DNA of 5,811 nt from Candidatus Aerophobota bacterium (GTDB taxonomy: Bacteria; Aerophobota; Aerophobia; Aerophobales; B3-G15). Location: contig DRTT01000074.1 in NCBI GenBank assembly GCA_011372105.1, positions 1 to 5,811 on the forward strand, given 5' to 3'. Both the position numbers and the translations under genes were made by a program. The notes under the pieces are model-generated. The model was not told the origin of the DNA and made no database searches. It saw only the letters and a list, made by a program, of their open reading frames with translations. Shown piece after piece: positions 1 to 5,811 of this stretch. Each line of letters begins with the position of its first letter. Within the stretch, counting starts at the first letter, position 1.

Positions 1-17
1 AAGTAACACTTATTCAT
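1..17 (-). CDS. 5' end of a further operon gene, truncated by the window edge
   Basis: Seven nucleotides after the stop codon of the ligase-like gene, the minus strand shows an ATG (17-15) followed by codons for Asn-Lys-Cys-Tyr before the window ends. An AAGGA sequence overlapping the upstream stop codon (26-22) sits 4 nt before this ATG and can serve as a Shine-Dalgarno site. Spacing and strand match the tight packing of the three genes upstream, so I infer a fourth operon member. Only five full codons are visible, so no function can be assigned. In pilus operons a prepilin or another assembly gene is common at such a place, but nothing in these residues proves it. Confidence 0.4.
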
Positions 18-24
18 CCTTTCC

Positions 25-2394
25 TTATATCATAATTTTATCGGATTTTTTTGCTATTTTTTTAAGCTCATCAGGTAAAAATCCAAATTCTATTTTTTCT
101 TCTGATAAAACTTTTTCTCCTGAAAAAAGCTTAAAGGATAGTTTGTAACTTCCCGGTAGAGGTTTTATCCCTGGTTTTAATTTCAAAATACAGGGAAAGC
201 CCTCTTTTAAGTTCACATTTGAAATTTTTTTCTCCCACAGAGGTTTTCCCTCATGGGTCAGATTTATTTTCAGCGAGAGATTTTTCTCTTTATAAGAGGT
301 TTTATCTTCTTTTATGTAAATGAGGGAGACTATAACAAAAGGTTTTTCAGGTTCAAGGTAAGGTTTAAGGATAAAAAGATAAAAATTACAAGGTGAGAAG
401 AAGATAAAAGAAGGTTCAAGTTTTTCTAAGGTAAAGTCTTCAGATTTACCTTTCTCTTCTTCTAACCTGTGAAAAAGATAGGAAAGTTTTTCCTCCGGCA
501 GAGCGTATTCTTTCTGCCATATTTTTCCCTGAATATAATATAAAAAAGCATCATCAAGTTTTTTTTCTGATAGGTTTAATTTTCCCTCTTTTAAATTTTT
601 CTCTGCTTCTAAAAGCAAAATATGTCCTTTGTTAATGTATCCTGCTGCAAAATTTGGATAAAGAAAAAGGCTTTTTGAAAGAGCTTTTTTTGCCTTATCC
701 ACCATCCCAAGTTTAAGGTAGGCAAAGGCTTTTCTATTATGAATGTTGGGTATATTCCAGTCAAGCTCTGCTTTTTCTGCTGCCTCAATTACTTTTTTGT
801 AAAGTCCCATAAAGCTGTAAATCTGAGTGAGACAAGAGAAAGCCTCAGCGTTGTAAGGGTTTATCTTAACCGCCTCCTCAAGCTCTTTTTTTGCCTGAGG
901 CATAAGTTTTGCCTCCATAAAAAGTTCTGCCTGCTTTACGTGAAGGTCAGATACAAAGATTTTTATCCTCCACCAGGAAAGATAGAAAAGAAAGGCTGCA
1001 AAAAGAAGAATAAAAAGAATTCTTAAAGATTTGTGGGGAAAGGTAAGGGTAAGGTAGCTTTCTTTTTTATCGCCTTCTTTGGAATTCTCTTCCCATCTTA
1101 TTTTTCCCCTCAATATATTGTCTGATATGCCAAGAAGGAGCCAGAACACCATTCCATTTTGTATTATGTGAAAGGGAAAGCTAACAAGAGCATGGATTAA
1201 AAAAGAGGTTAGGGCTCCTGTAAAAAGTGAAAGATAAATGAAAGAAAGTGTTTTCTTATAATTTTTCCTGAAAAAAGAAAAAGCTCTAAGGTAAAAGCTT
1301 AAAATAATCACGATAAAAATAGCTCCCCCCACAATTCCAACTTCTGAGCATATGTGAAGGTAATCGTTGTGTGCATTAATGGAGCGATTTGTTAGAGGAA
1401 GATAATCTTTATTTTCCTTCCGGGATAAAAACTTTCCCTGACCTAAGGGATAGTACACTCTGAAATTTCCCACCCCCCATCCCAGAAAGGGCCTCTCTTT
1501 TATAAGTTCAAGAGTTGCCCCCCATATTAAGAATCTCTGACTTGCGGAGGATTTTATCCTCACAATGGAACCTGCTCTTTGTGTAAGGTTTATTTTACCC
1601 CGGTTGAGGGGATTGGGATAAAGAAAGATAAGAGTTATGCAGGATAAAAGTAAAAAAAGAAGGAAAATATCCTTCCTTTTTTCTTTCAAGAAATTTTTTT
1701 TAAAGAGCAAAAAAATAAGTAAAACAAGAAGAGAGGAGAAAAAAAGACTAACCCAGGCTCCCCTTGTGTATGTTATTATAAGACTTGTGTAAAGTATGCC
1801 TGTTACAATTAAAAAAAGATACCTCCATTTTTTATTGACAAGAAAAAGCAAAATTCCCAAGTGAAGGGCTGCTGCAAGATATCCTGCAAGATAGTTTGGA
1901 TTACCAAAGGTTGAGAAAAGTCTCATCCTTCCTGTAAGCCTTCTCCATATGGGAAGTTCAATCCCATAAAACTGAAAAATACTGTAAAGAGCAGAAAGTG
2001 CTCCTGAGAAAAGGACTGCTATAACTAAAAATCTTATCCACTTTTCCTCTTTTATAATATTGCGGGCAATAAAGTAAATACAAAAATAACTTGCCCACAC
2101 CCCAAGGCTTGTAAAAGAGGCATAAAGAGAGCTTGTCCACGCAAGAGATAAAACGAGAAAAGAGGCAAAGATGATGATGAATATCTCTGTCACAGAAGGA
2201 AGGGAAAATTTTATCCTGTCTTTTACATTAAAAAGAAAAAGAAAAAGAATGAGGATAATGCCAAGTTCGGCAAATGTCTGTTTCACCATGGAAAAGGTTG
2301 TAGCCCATCCGTAGAAAACAAGAGGTGTCAGAAAGAAAAGTTCAAAAAGAAAAAGGCAGATAAGAAGGGAAAGAGAAAGCTTCCCTCTCTGCAT
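25..2394 (-). CDS. O-antigen ligase/Wzy/PglL-type membrane glycan transferase fused to TPR helices and a C-terminal beta-rich domain
   Basis: This 789-residue integral membrane protein has about 12-13 hydrophobic segments between residues 9 and 475. It carries hallmarks of the Wzy_C/O-antigen ligase superfamily: GNPNYLAGYL (164-173), TYTRGAW (208-214), a WGATLELIKERPFLGWGVGNF-like block (291-311) and NAHNDYLHICSEVGIVGG (340-357). In characterised ligases an Arg and the periplasmic-loop His are essential; Arg211 and His342 are the likely counterparts. Such enzymes move undecaprenyl-linked glycan onto lipid A core, another glycan, or (PglL/TfpO) pilin Ser/Thr, on the periplasmic face. After the last membrane segment (about 457-474), residues 484-600 form TPR-like helical pairs (for example AKKELEEAVKINPYNAEA). 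Residues 660-772 look beta-rich and Ig-like. The usual ligase core is 400-450 residues, so about 310 are added. The start is the ATG 6 nt after the pilC stop; no strong ribosome site is close, which suggests coupling. The acceptor is unknown, and pilin is an inference from context. Confidence 0.8.
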   Translation of the reverse strand: MQRGKLSLSLLICLFLFELFFLTPLVFYGWATTFSMVKQTFAELGIILILFLFLFNVKDRIKFSLPSVTEIFIIIFASFLVLSLAWTSSLYASFTSLGVWASYFCIYFIARNIIKEEKWIRFLVIAVLFSGALSALYSIFQFYGIELPIWRRLTGRMRLFSTFGNPNYLAGYLAAALHLGILLFLVNKKWRYLFLIVTGILYTSLIITYTRGAWVSLFFSSLLVLLIFLLFKKNFLKEKRKDIFLLFLLLSCITLIFLYPNPLNRGKINLTQRAGSIVRIKSSASQRFLIWGATLELIKERPFLGWGVGNFRVYYPLGQGKFLSRKENKDYLPLTNRSINAHNDYLHICSEVGIVGGAIFIVIILSFYLRAFSFFRKNYKKTLSFIYLSLFTGALTSFLIHALVSFPFHIIQNGMVFWLLLGISDNILRGKIRWEENSKEGDKKESYLTLTFPHKSLRILFILLFAAFLFYLSWWRIKIFVSDLHVKQAELFMEAKLMPQAKKELEEAVKINPYNAEAFSCLTQIYSFMGLYKKVIEAAEKAELDWNIPNIHNRKAFAYLKLGMVDKAKKALSKSLFLYPNFAAGYINKGHILLLEAEKNLKEGKLNLSEKKLDDAFLYYIQGKIWQKEYALPEEKLSYLFHRLEEEKGKSEDFTLEKLEPSFIFFSPCNFYLFILKPYLEPEKPFVIVSLIYIKEDKTSYKEKNLSLKINLTHEGKPLWEKKISNVNLKEGFPCILKLKPGIKPLPGSYKLSFKLFSGEKVLSEEKIEFGFLPDELKKIAKKSDKIMI

Positions 2395-2400
2395 CCCTTT

Positions 2401-3633
2401 TTACCCTGCTCCTATATATTTGAACATGGTAAAGTAGGGAAGATACATTGCCACAACTATTATTCCCACAGTTCCTCCAAGAAAGGCTATTAAAAGAGGC
2501 TCAAGAAGGCTTGTCAGGGTGTCCACCATCCTTTTCACTTCTTCATCATAGAGGTCTGCTATTTTGTTCAGCATTTCATCAAGAGAGCCTGTTTTTTCGC
2601 CCACAGATATCATACTTATTGCAAGAGGAGGGAAAACAGGGTATCTTTTAAGAGGAATGGCAATTGTTTCTCCCTCTCTTAGAGCTTCTCTTGATTCCTG
2701 AGTTGCCTTTTCAATAATTTTGTTTCCCGCAGCCTTGCCGGTAAGCTCTAAAGCATTAAGGATGGGCACTCCACTGTTTGAGAGGGTGGCAAGAGTCCGC
2801 GCAAATCTTGATAAAGTTATAAGATGAAAGAGCTTTCCCATAACAGGTATTTTCATCTTAAAGGTGTCAATCCACAAAGCTCCTTTTTCTGTCCTTTTAA
2901 GAAGTGCATAAACAATGTATATTACACCAAGAACAAGAGGAATGATGTAAAATTTTTCTCTCAGTGCTCTTGAAAAATCAAGAACAAGTCTTGTAAAGGT
3001 GGGAAGCTCTGCCCCAAATCCTTCCCTGAAGAGCTCCTCCATCTTTGGCATGATAAAATAAAGAAGAGCTATAGTAAGTCCTCCTGCCATGAACAGGACA
3101 AAAAGAGGATACCGCATTGCTGTCTTTATTCTATTTTTAATATTCTCTGTATTCTCAAGATATCCTGCGAGCCTTAATAAAATCTCATCAAGAACACCAC
3201 CCTCTTCCCCTGCCCTTATCAAGTTGCAGATGAGAGGCGAAAATGCCTTTGGGTGGCGAGAAAGAGCGTCGGATAGGTATGTTCCTGCCTTTATATCCTC
3301 CCTCACATTGGTAAAGGTTTCTTTTAAAGCAGAATTTTGAGTCTGCTCAATTAAAATATCAAGAGCTTGAACAATTGGAAGTCCTGCATTTATCAGGGTG
3401 GCAAACTGACGGAAGGCAACGATGATGTCTCTTGTTTTTATACGAGGACGAAAAAAAGATATGGAGAGTTCCTTTTCTCCAAAACCTCCAAGCTTTGACT
3501 TTCTTTTAAGAGAGACAACAGTTAACCTTCTAAGGCGAAGCTGGGATAAGACAGCTCTCTCGTTTTCTCCTTCAACTTCTCCCTTAACCTTCCTCCCCAT
3601 CTGGTCAAAAGCTGTGTAAATGTAGCTTGGCAT
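2401..3633 (-). CDS. pilC: PilC/GspF-family inner-membrane platform protein of a type IV pilus or type II secretion system
   Basis: This 410-residue protein is full length for the PilC/GspF family. In the family, the platform sits in the inner membrane, binds the cytoplasmic assembly ATPase and couples its motion to insertion of pilin subunits. The N-terminus (MPSYIYTAFDQMGRKVKGEV) is the usual start of the cytoplasmic domain. Two T2SSF repeats follow, at about 71-194 and 274-396. They show the paired motifs ATLINAGLPIVQALDIL (78-94) and ATLSNSGVPILNALELTG (282-299), and GEEGGVLDEIL (142-152) and GEKTGSLDEML (345-355). Membrane segments lie near 177-197, 227-245 and 377-400, as in known members. 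The ATG has an AGGAAG ribosome site 5 nt upstream. It lies 25 nt after the ATPase gene and 6 nt before the ligase-like gene, so it is surely co-transcribed. Whether it belongs to a pilus or a type II secretion system cannot be settled from this protein alone. Confidence 0.93.
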   Translation of the reverse strand: MPSYIYTAFDQMGRKVKGEVEGENERAVLSQLRLRRLTVVSLKRKSKLGGFGEKELSISFFRPRIKTRDIIVAFRQFATLINAGLPIVQALDILIEQTQNSALKETFTNVREDIKAGTYLSDALSRHPKAFSPLICNLIRAGEEGGVLDEILLRLAGYLENTENIKNRIKTAMRYPLFVLFMAGGLTIALLYFIMPKMEELFREGFGAELPTFTRLVLDFSRALREKFYIIPLVLGVIYIVYALLKRTEKGALWIDTFKMKIPVMGKLFHLITLSRFARTLATLSNSGVPILNALELTGKAAGNKIIEKATQESREALREGETIAIPLKRYPVFPPLAISMISVGEKTGSLDEMLNKIADLYDEEVKRMVDTLTSLLEPLLIAFLGGTVGIIVVAMYLPYFTMFKYIGAG

Positions 3634-3638
3634 TTTAT

Positions 3639-3644
3639 CTTCCT
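3639..3644 (-). promoter_or_regulatory. Ribosome binding site of pilC, in the loop of a weak hairpin
   Basis: On the minus strand AGGAAG lies 5 nt before the pilC ATG. It sits in the 10-nt loop of an inverted repeat, TTTTATC ... GATAAAA (3656-3650 and 3639-3633), whose last base is the A of the start codon. The stem has 7 pairs but is almost all A-U, so any effect on initiation is likely small. Confidence 0.6.
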
Positions 3645-3658
3645 GCGAGGATAAAAAA

Positions 3659-5374
3659 TTATAAGTAGGTTCCTGTTATTCTTCCCATCTCCTCCAAGGT
3701 GCTTTCTCCTTTTATCACCTTGGCGAGAGCATTTTCCTTTAAAGGAACCATTCCCTTTTCTATAGCAACTTTTTTTATTTCCACATCAGAGGCTCTCTTT
3801 ATTATCAGCTGTCTTATGTCATCATCAACTTCAAGAGCCTCCATCACCGCCATTCTTCCCCTGTATCCTGTATTGTTGCAGGCACCACAGCCTTTTGCCC
3901 GGTAAAATACCACATCTTTTGGGTTTTTCTCAATACCAAGCTGTTTTAAAAGTTCAGGGGGTGGATGATAAGGTTGTGCACATTCCTTACATACTCTTCG
4001 CATGAGGCGCTGGGCTCCCACAAAAATTAAAGAACCTGCTATAAGGAAAGGCTCAATTCCCATGTTAAGAAGTCTTGTTATAGCTCCTGCAGCATCATTT
4101 GTGTGAAGGGTTGTAAGCAAAAGATGTCCTGTAAGAGCAGCTTTAATCCCTATATCTGCTGTTTCAAAATCTCTCATCTCCCCAAGCATTATTATATCAG
4201 GGTCCTGTCTTAGAAAAGCCCTCAAAGCTTTTGCGAAAGTAAGCCCCACCTCCTCGTTGACCTGAACCTGGTTCACTCCTTCCTGTTCGTATTCCACAGG
4301 ATCCTCAATGGTTAATATGTTTTTATCAGGAGTATTAAGAGCCCTTATTGCTGCGTGAAGAGAGGTGGATTTTCCCGAACTTGTCGGTCCTGTCAGGATA
4401 ATCATTCCATAAGGTTTCATTATAGCTCTTTGATATTTATCCAGAACATTTTCTTCAAGCCCCAGTTTATCAATGGTTAATCCCATAAGTTGCGCCTTAT
4501 CAAGAAGACGCAAAACTACCTTTTCCCCAAATCTTGTTGGGATGGTGGATACCCTGAAATCTATGTCTCTGTTGTAAGCTTTTACTCTGAATCTTCCGTC
4601 CTGAGGAAGGCGTCGCTCTGCTATGTCCATTTCTGAGAGTATCTTTATACGAGAAATTACAGCATTTTGGACTCTCTTTGGGAGGTTAATTAAAGGATAC
4701 AAAATTCCATCTATTCGAAAACGAACCTGGACTCTTTTTTCAAAAGGTTCAATGTGGATATCGCTTGCCCTCTCTCTTATACCTCTTGACAAAATCATAT
4801 TTACCATTTTAACTATGGGAGCTTGTTCTGCTTCTTCCAAAAGTTCATCAAGATTAACTCTTTCCTCTGCTCCAATAACTGTTAATGTTTCACTGGTATC
4901 TGATTCCTGAATGAGATTTGATATATGTCTTTCAGCTTTTGCAGAAAAATAATCCCCTATAACCTTCTCAATTTCACTTGGTGTTGCTGCTATAATTTGT
5001 ATGTTGTAACCTGTCCTTGCTCTGAGGGAGTCTATTAAAAGGACATTCAAAGGGTCAGCCATTGCCACTGTTAGGCTATTTCCCGATTTGGCAAGAGGTA
5101 TAACTTTTTCTTTTTTTATAATATCTTCTGGAATGGTCTCCATCACCTCAGGGTCAATTTTGTAGTTGCTTAATTTAACATGGGGAATTCCAAGTTGTTT
5201 GGCAAGACCAATTACAAGTTGCTCCTCGGTGATAAGTCCAAGTTTTATCAGGACATCGGCAAGATTCCCCCCGTGTTTTTTCTGGTATTCTTTAGCTTTT
5301 TTAAGGTCCTCCTCTGTTACAAATTTTTCCTTAAGGAGAACCTCTCCCAGGCTCATTCTGACAGTTTTTGCCAT
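3659..5374 (-). CDS. pilB: PilB/GspE-family type IV pilus assembly (extension) ATPase
   Basis: This is a hexameric secretion ATPase that by family powers pilin polymerisation at the cytoplasmic face, working with PilC. Numbering from ATG 5374 (571 residues), it has an N-terminal T2SSE_N/MshEN-type domain (about 7-140) and a linker with the N2 motif ASDIHIEP (203-210). The core has Walker A GPTSSGKST (329-337), Asp box TIEDPVE (355-361), Walker B-type DPDIIMLGEMRD (391-402) and His box TGHLLLTTLHTND (415-427). A zinc-binding tetracysteine follows: Cys462, Cys465, Cys496, Cys499. These features, including the zinc site, fit PilB/GspE better than PilT, which lacks the zinc site and the N-terminal domain. 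An in-frame GTG at 5404 would add 10 residues, but it has no ribosome site and lies upstream of the predicted transcription start. ATG 5374 has GGGGTGGG just before it. It is the first gene of the visible operon. No pilT lies between it and pilC, so gspE of a type II system is the alternative name. Confidence 0.92.
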   Translation of the reverse strand: MAKTVRMSLGEVLLKEKFVTEEDLKKAKEYQKKHGGNLADVLIKLGLITEEQLVIGLAKQLGIPHVKLSNYKIDPEVMETIPEDIIKKEKVIPLAKSGNSLTVAMADPLNVLLIDSLRARTGYNIQIIAATPSEIEKVIGDYFSAKAERHISNLIQESDTSETLTVIGAEERVNLDELLEEAEQAPIVKMVNMILSRGIRERASDIHIEPFEKRVQVRFRIDGILYPLINLPKRVQNAVISRIKILSEMDIAERRLPQDGRFRVKAYNRDIDFRVSTIPTRFGEKVVLRLLDKAQLMGLTIDKLGLEENVLDKYQRAIMKPYGMIILTGPTSSGKSTSLHAAIRALNTPDKNILTIEDPVEYEQEGVNQVQVNEEVGLTFAKALRAFLRQDPDIIMLGEMRDFETADIGIKAALTGHLLLTTLHTNDAAGAITRLLNMGIEPFLIAGSLIFVGAQRLMRRVCKECAQPYHPPPELLKQLGIEKNPKDVVFYRAKGCGACNNTGYRGRMAVMEALEVDDDIRQLIIKRASDVEIKKVAIEKGMVPLKENALAKVIKGESTLEEMGRITGTYL

Positions 5375-5376
5375 TT

Positions 5377-5384
5377 CCCACCCC
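5377..5384 (-). promoter_or_regulatory. Ribosome binding site that decides the pilB start
   Basis: The minus strand reads GGGGTGGG immediately before ATG 5374. Its GGTG core, complementary to the 16S rRNA tail, ends 4 nt from the ATG. The alternative GTG at 5404 and the later ATG at 5356 have nothing comparable, so 5374 is the preferred start. The spacing is on the short side. Confidence 0.45.
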
Positions 5385-5394
5385 GCATTTTTTA

Positions 5395-5422
5395 AGAGTA
5401 TCACATCAATTTATTGTGTCAA
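5395..5422 (-). promoter_or_regulatory. Sigma-70-like promoter reading into the pilB operon
   Basis: The minus strand has a perfect TTGACA -35 box (5422-5417), a 16-bp spacer, and TACTCT (5400-5395) as a -10 box. The -10 keeps the T1, A2 and T6 consensus positions and is preceded by TGA, giving an extended -10 (TGn). Initiation would fall near 5387-5389, leaving a leader of about 14 nt before ATG 5374. No sigma-54 pattern (GG-N10-GC) was noticed, although sigma-54 often drives pilin genes. Confidence 0.55.
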
Positions 5423-5428
5423 GTTTTA

Positions 5429-5786
5429 TCGGCTCTATGGAGAAAGAGGATGGGAAGTGTGCAAGCTGTTATATTTGACATTACTTTATTATCTTCCTAT
5501 TCTGAGCTTATAGAGTATCTTGAGTGGGGATATAACCGGGATAAAGATCATCTTCCCTTAATGGATTTTACTACAGAAATAGGTTAATGTTTCATATTGA
5601 GAGGGATACATCAATATCAAAAGTTAATTTAAAAGCCCACATATACCATTCCCGAAGTATTCTTTGAACTTGAGAAATTAAGAAGAGTAAAAATGACAAA
5701 CGGAAAAGAGTATCTGACAGAGGTGTCAAAAAAAACAGAGAACTCTCTTTGAAAAATTTGAAGTCCCAGTTCCAGTAGGAACATAG
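5429..5786 (+). pseudogene. Decayed, internally deleted IS4/IS1634-type DDE transposase remnant
   Basis: No intact gene occupies 5405-5811, but the plus strand keeps transposase-like blocks in shifting frames. Block one (5429-5584) reads SALWRKRMGSVQAVIFDIT, then SSYSELIEYLEWGYNRDKDHLP. This resembles the region around the first catalytic Asp (hydrophobic-hydrophobic-D-x-T, then GYNRD...LP) of IS4/IS1634-type DDE transposases. It ends at a TAA (5585-5587). Block two (5587-5640, frame -1) reads MFHIERDTSISKVNLKAH, like the FHILPGSISDVxTLK segment that follows in such enzymes. Block three (5636-5749) reads YTIPEVFFELEKLRRVKMTN and onward to EVSKKTENSL, then TGA. Block four (5751-5786, another frame) gives EKFEVPVPVGT and TAG; blocks three and four resemble the family's C-terminus. 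Intact members have roughly 450-550 residues, whereas only about 120 remain. The N-terminus and the part with the second Asp and the Glu are gone, so it cannot be active. The family name rests on motif memory, not a search. Confidence 0.6.
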
Positions 5787-5811
5787 TTATTAAAATGTGA
5801 GGATTTTAGGT

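Noticed and set aside
739..1026. Plus-strand open frame opposite the TPR region, and similar ones opposite pilC and pilB
   Set aside because: They run antisense to well-supported genes, have low-complexity translations and show no family motifs.
3633..3656. Hairpin between pilB and pilC as an intrinsic terminator or riboswitch
   Set aside because: The 7-bp stem is nearly all A-U and lacks a following U-run in the transcribed direction; it is more likely a by-product of AT-rich sequence around the pilC ribosome site.
5450..5587. Intact 45-codon plus-strand gene beginning with ATG 5450
   Set aside because: The open frame continues upstream of the ATG, no Shine-Dalgarno site at proper spacing stands out, and its residues resemble an internal transposase segment followed by further transposase-like blocks in other frames.
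5715..5728. Inverted repeat TGACA-GAGG-TGTCA, with TTGACA and GATACTC on the minus strand resembling the pilB promoter
   Set aside because: The -35/-10-like spacing is only about 11 bp and the repeat falls within the C-terminal coding block of the transposase relic, so chance is the simplest explanation.
5769..5782. Small hairpin GTTCC-AGTA-GGAAC near the end of the relic
   Set aside because: A 5-bp stem with no T-run after it is too weak for a terminator, and it lies in remnant coding sequence.
1..5811. CRISPR array, tRNA, rRNA or other structured RNA
   Set aside because: No regularly spaced repeats or clover-leaf/rRNA signatures were seen on either strand by eye.

Overview
This AT-rich window reads as part of a Gram-negative-type bacterial chromosome. 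It holds a three-gene, minus-strand operon for a type IV pilus (or closely related type II secretion) machine. The purine-rich coding strand and frequent AGA/AGG and ATA codons would suit a thermophile or a deep-branching candidate-phylum bacterium, but no marker gene fixes the taxonomy and this is a weak inference.

Transcription of all genes runs right to left. From about 5374 down to 3659 lies a PilB/GspE-family assembly ATPase with complete Walker A, Asp box, Walker B, His box and a tetracysteine zinc site. After a 25-nt gap comes PilC/GspF, the polytopic inner-membrane platform protein (3633 to 2401). Six nucleotides later begins a 789-residue membrane protein (2394 to 25) that joins an O-antigen-ligase/Wzy/PglL-type glycan transferase domain to TPR-like helices and a C-terminal beta-rich domain. 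Seven nucleotides after its stop, another start codon with a Shine-Dalgarno-like sequence opens a gene cut off by the window edge (17 to 1). The tight spacing suggests one transcript and translational coupling.

Upstream of the ATPase, 5375-5811 holds no intact gene. It contains a good sigma-70-like promoter pointing into the operon (TTGACA, 16-bp spacer, TACTCT with a TG extension). On the plus strand it also contains a broken, internally deleted relic of an IS4/IS1634-type DDE transposase (about 5429-5786). The -35 box lies next to, or inside, the decayed element.

The likely joint role is that the ATPase powers pilin polymerisation through the platform protein. The co-transcribed ligase-like protein may attach glycan to the pilin or to another envelope acceptor. 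That link is inferred from gene order and is not shown by sequence. I see no wholly new system; the most distinctive items are the ligase-TPR-beta fusion inside the pilus operon and a MshEN-like repeat on the ATPase that lacks its usual arginines.
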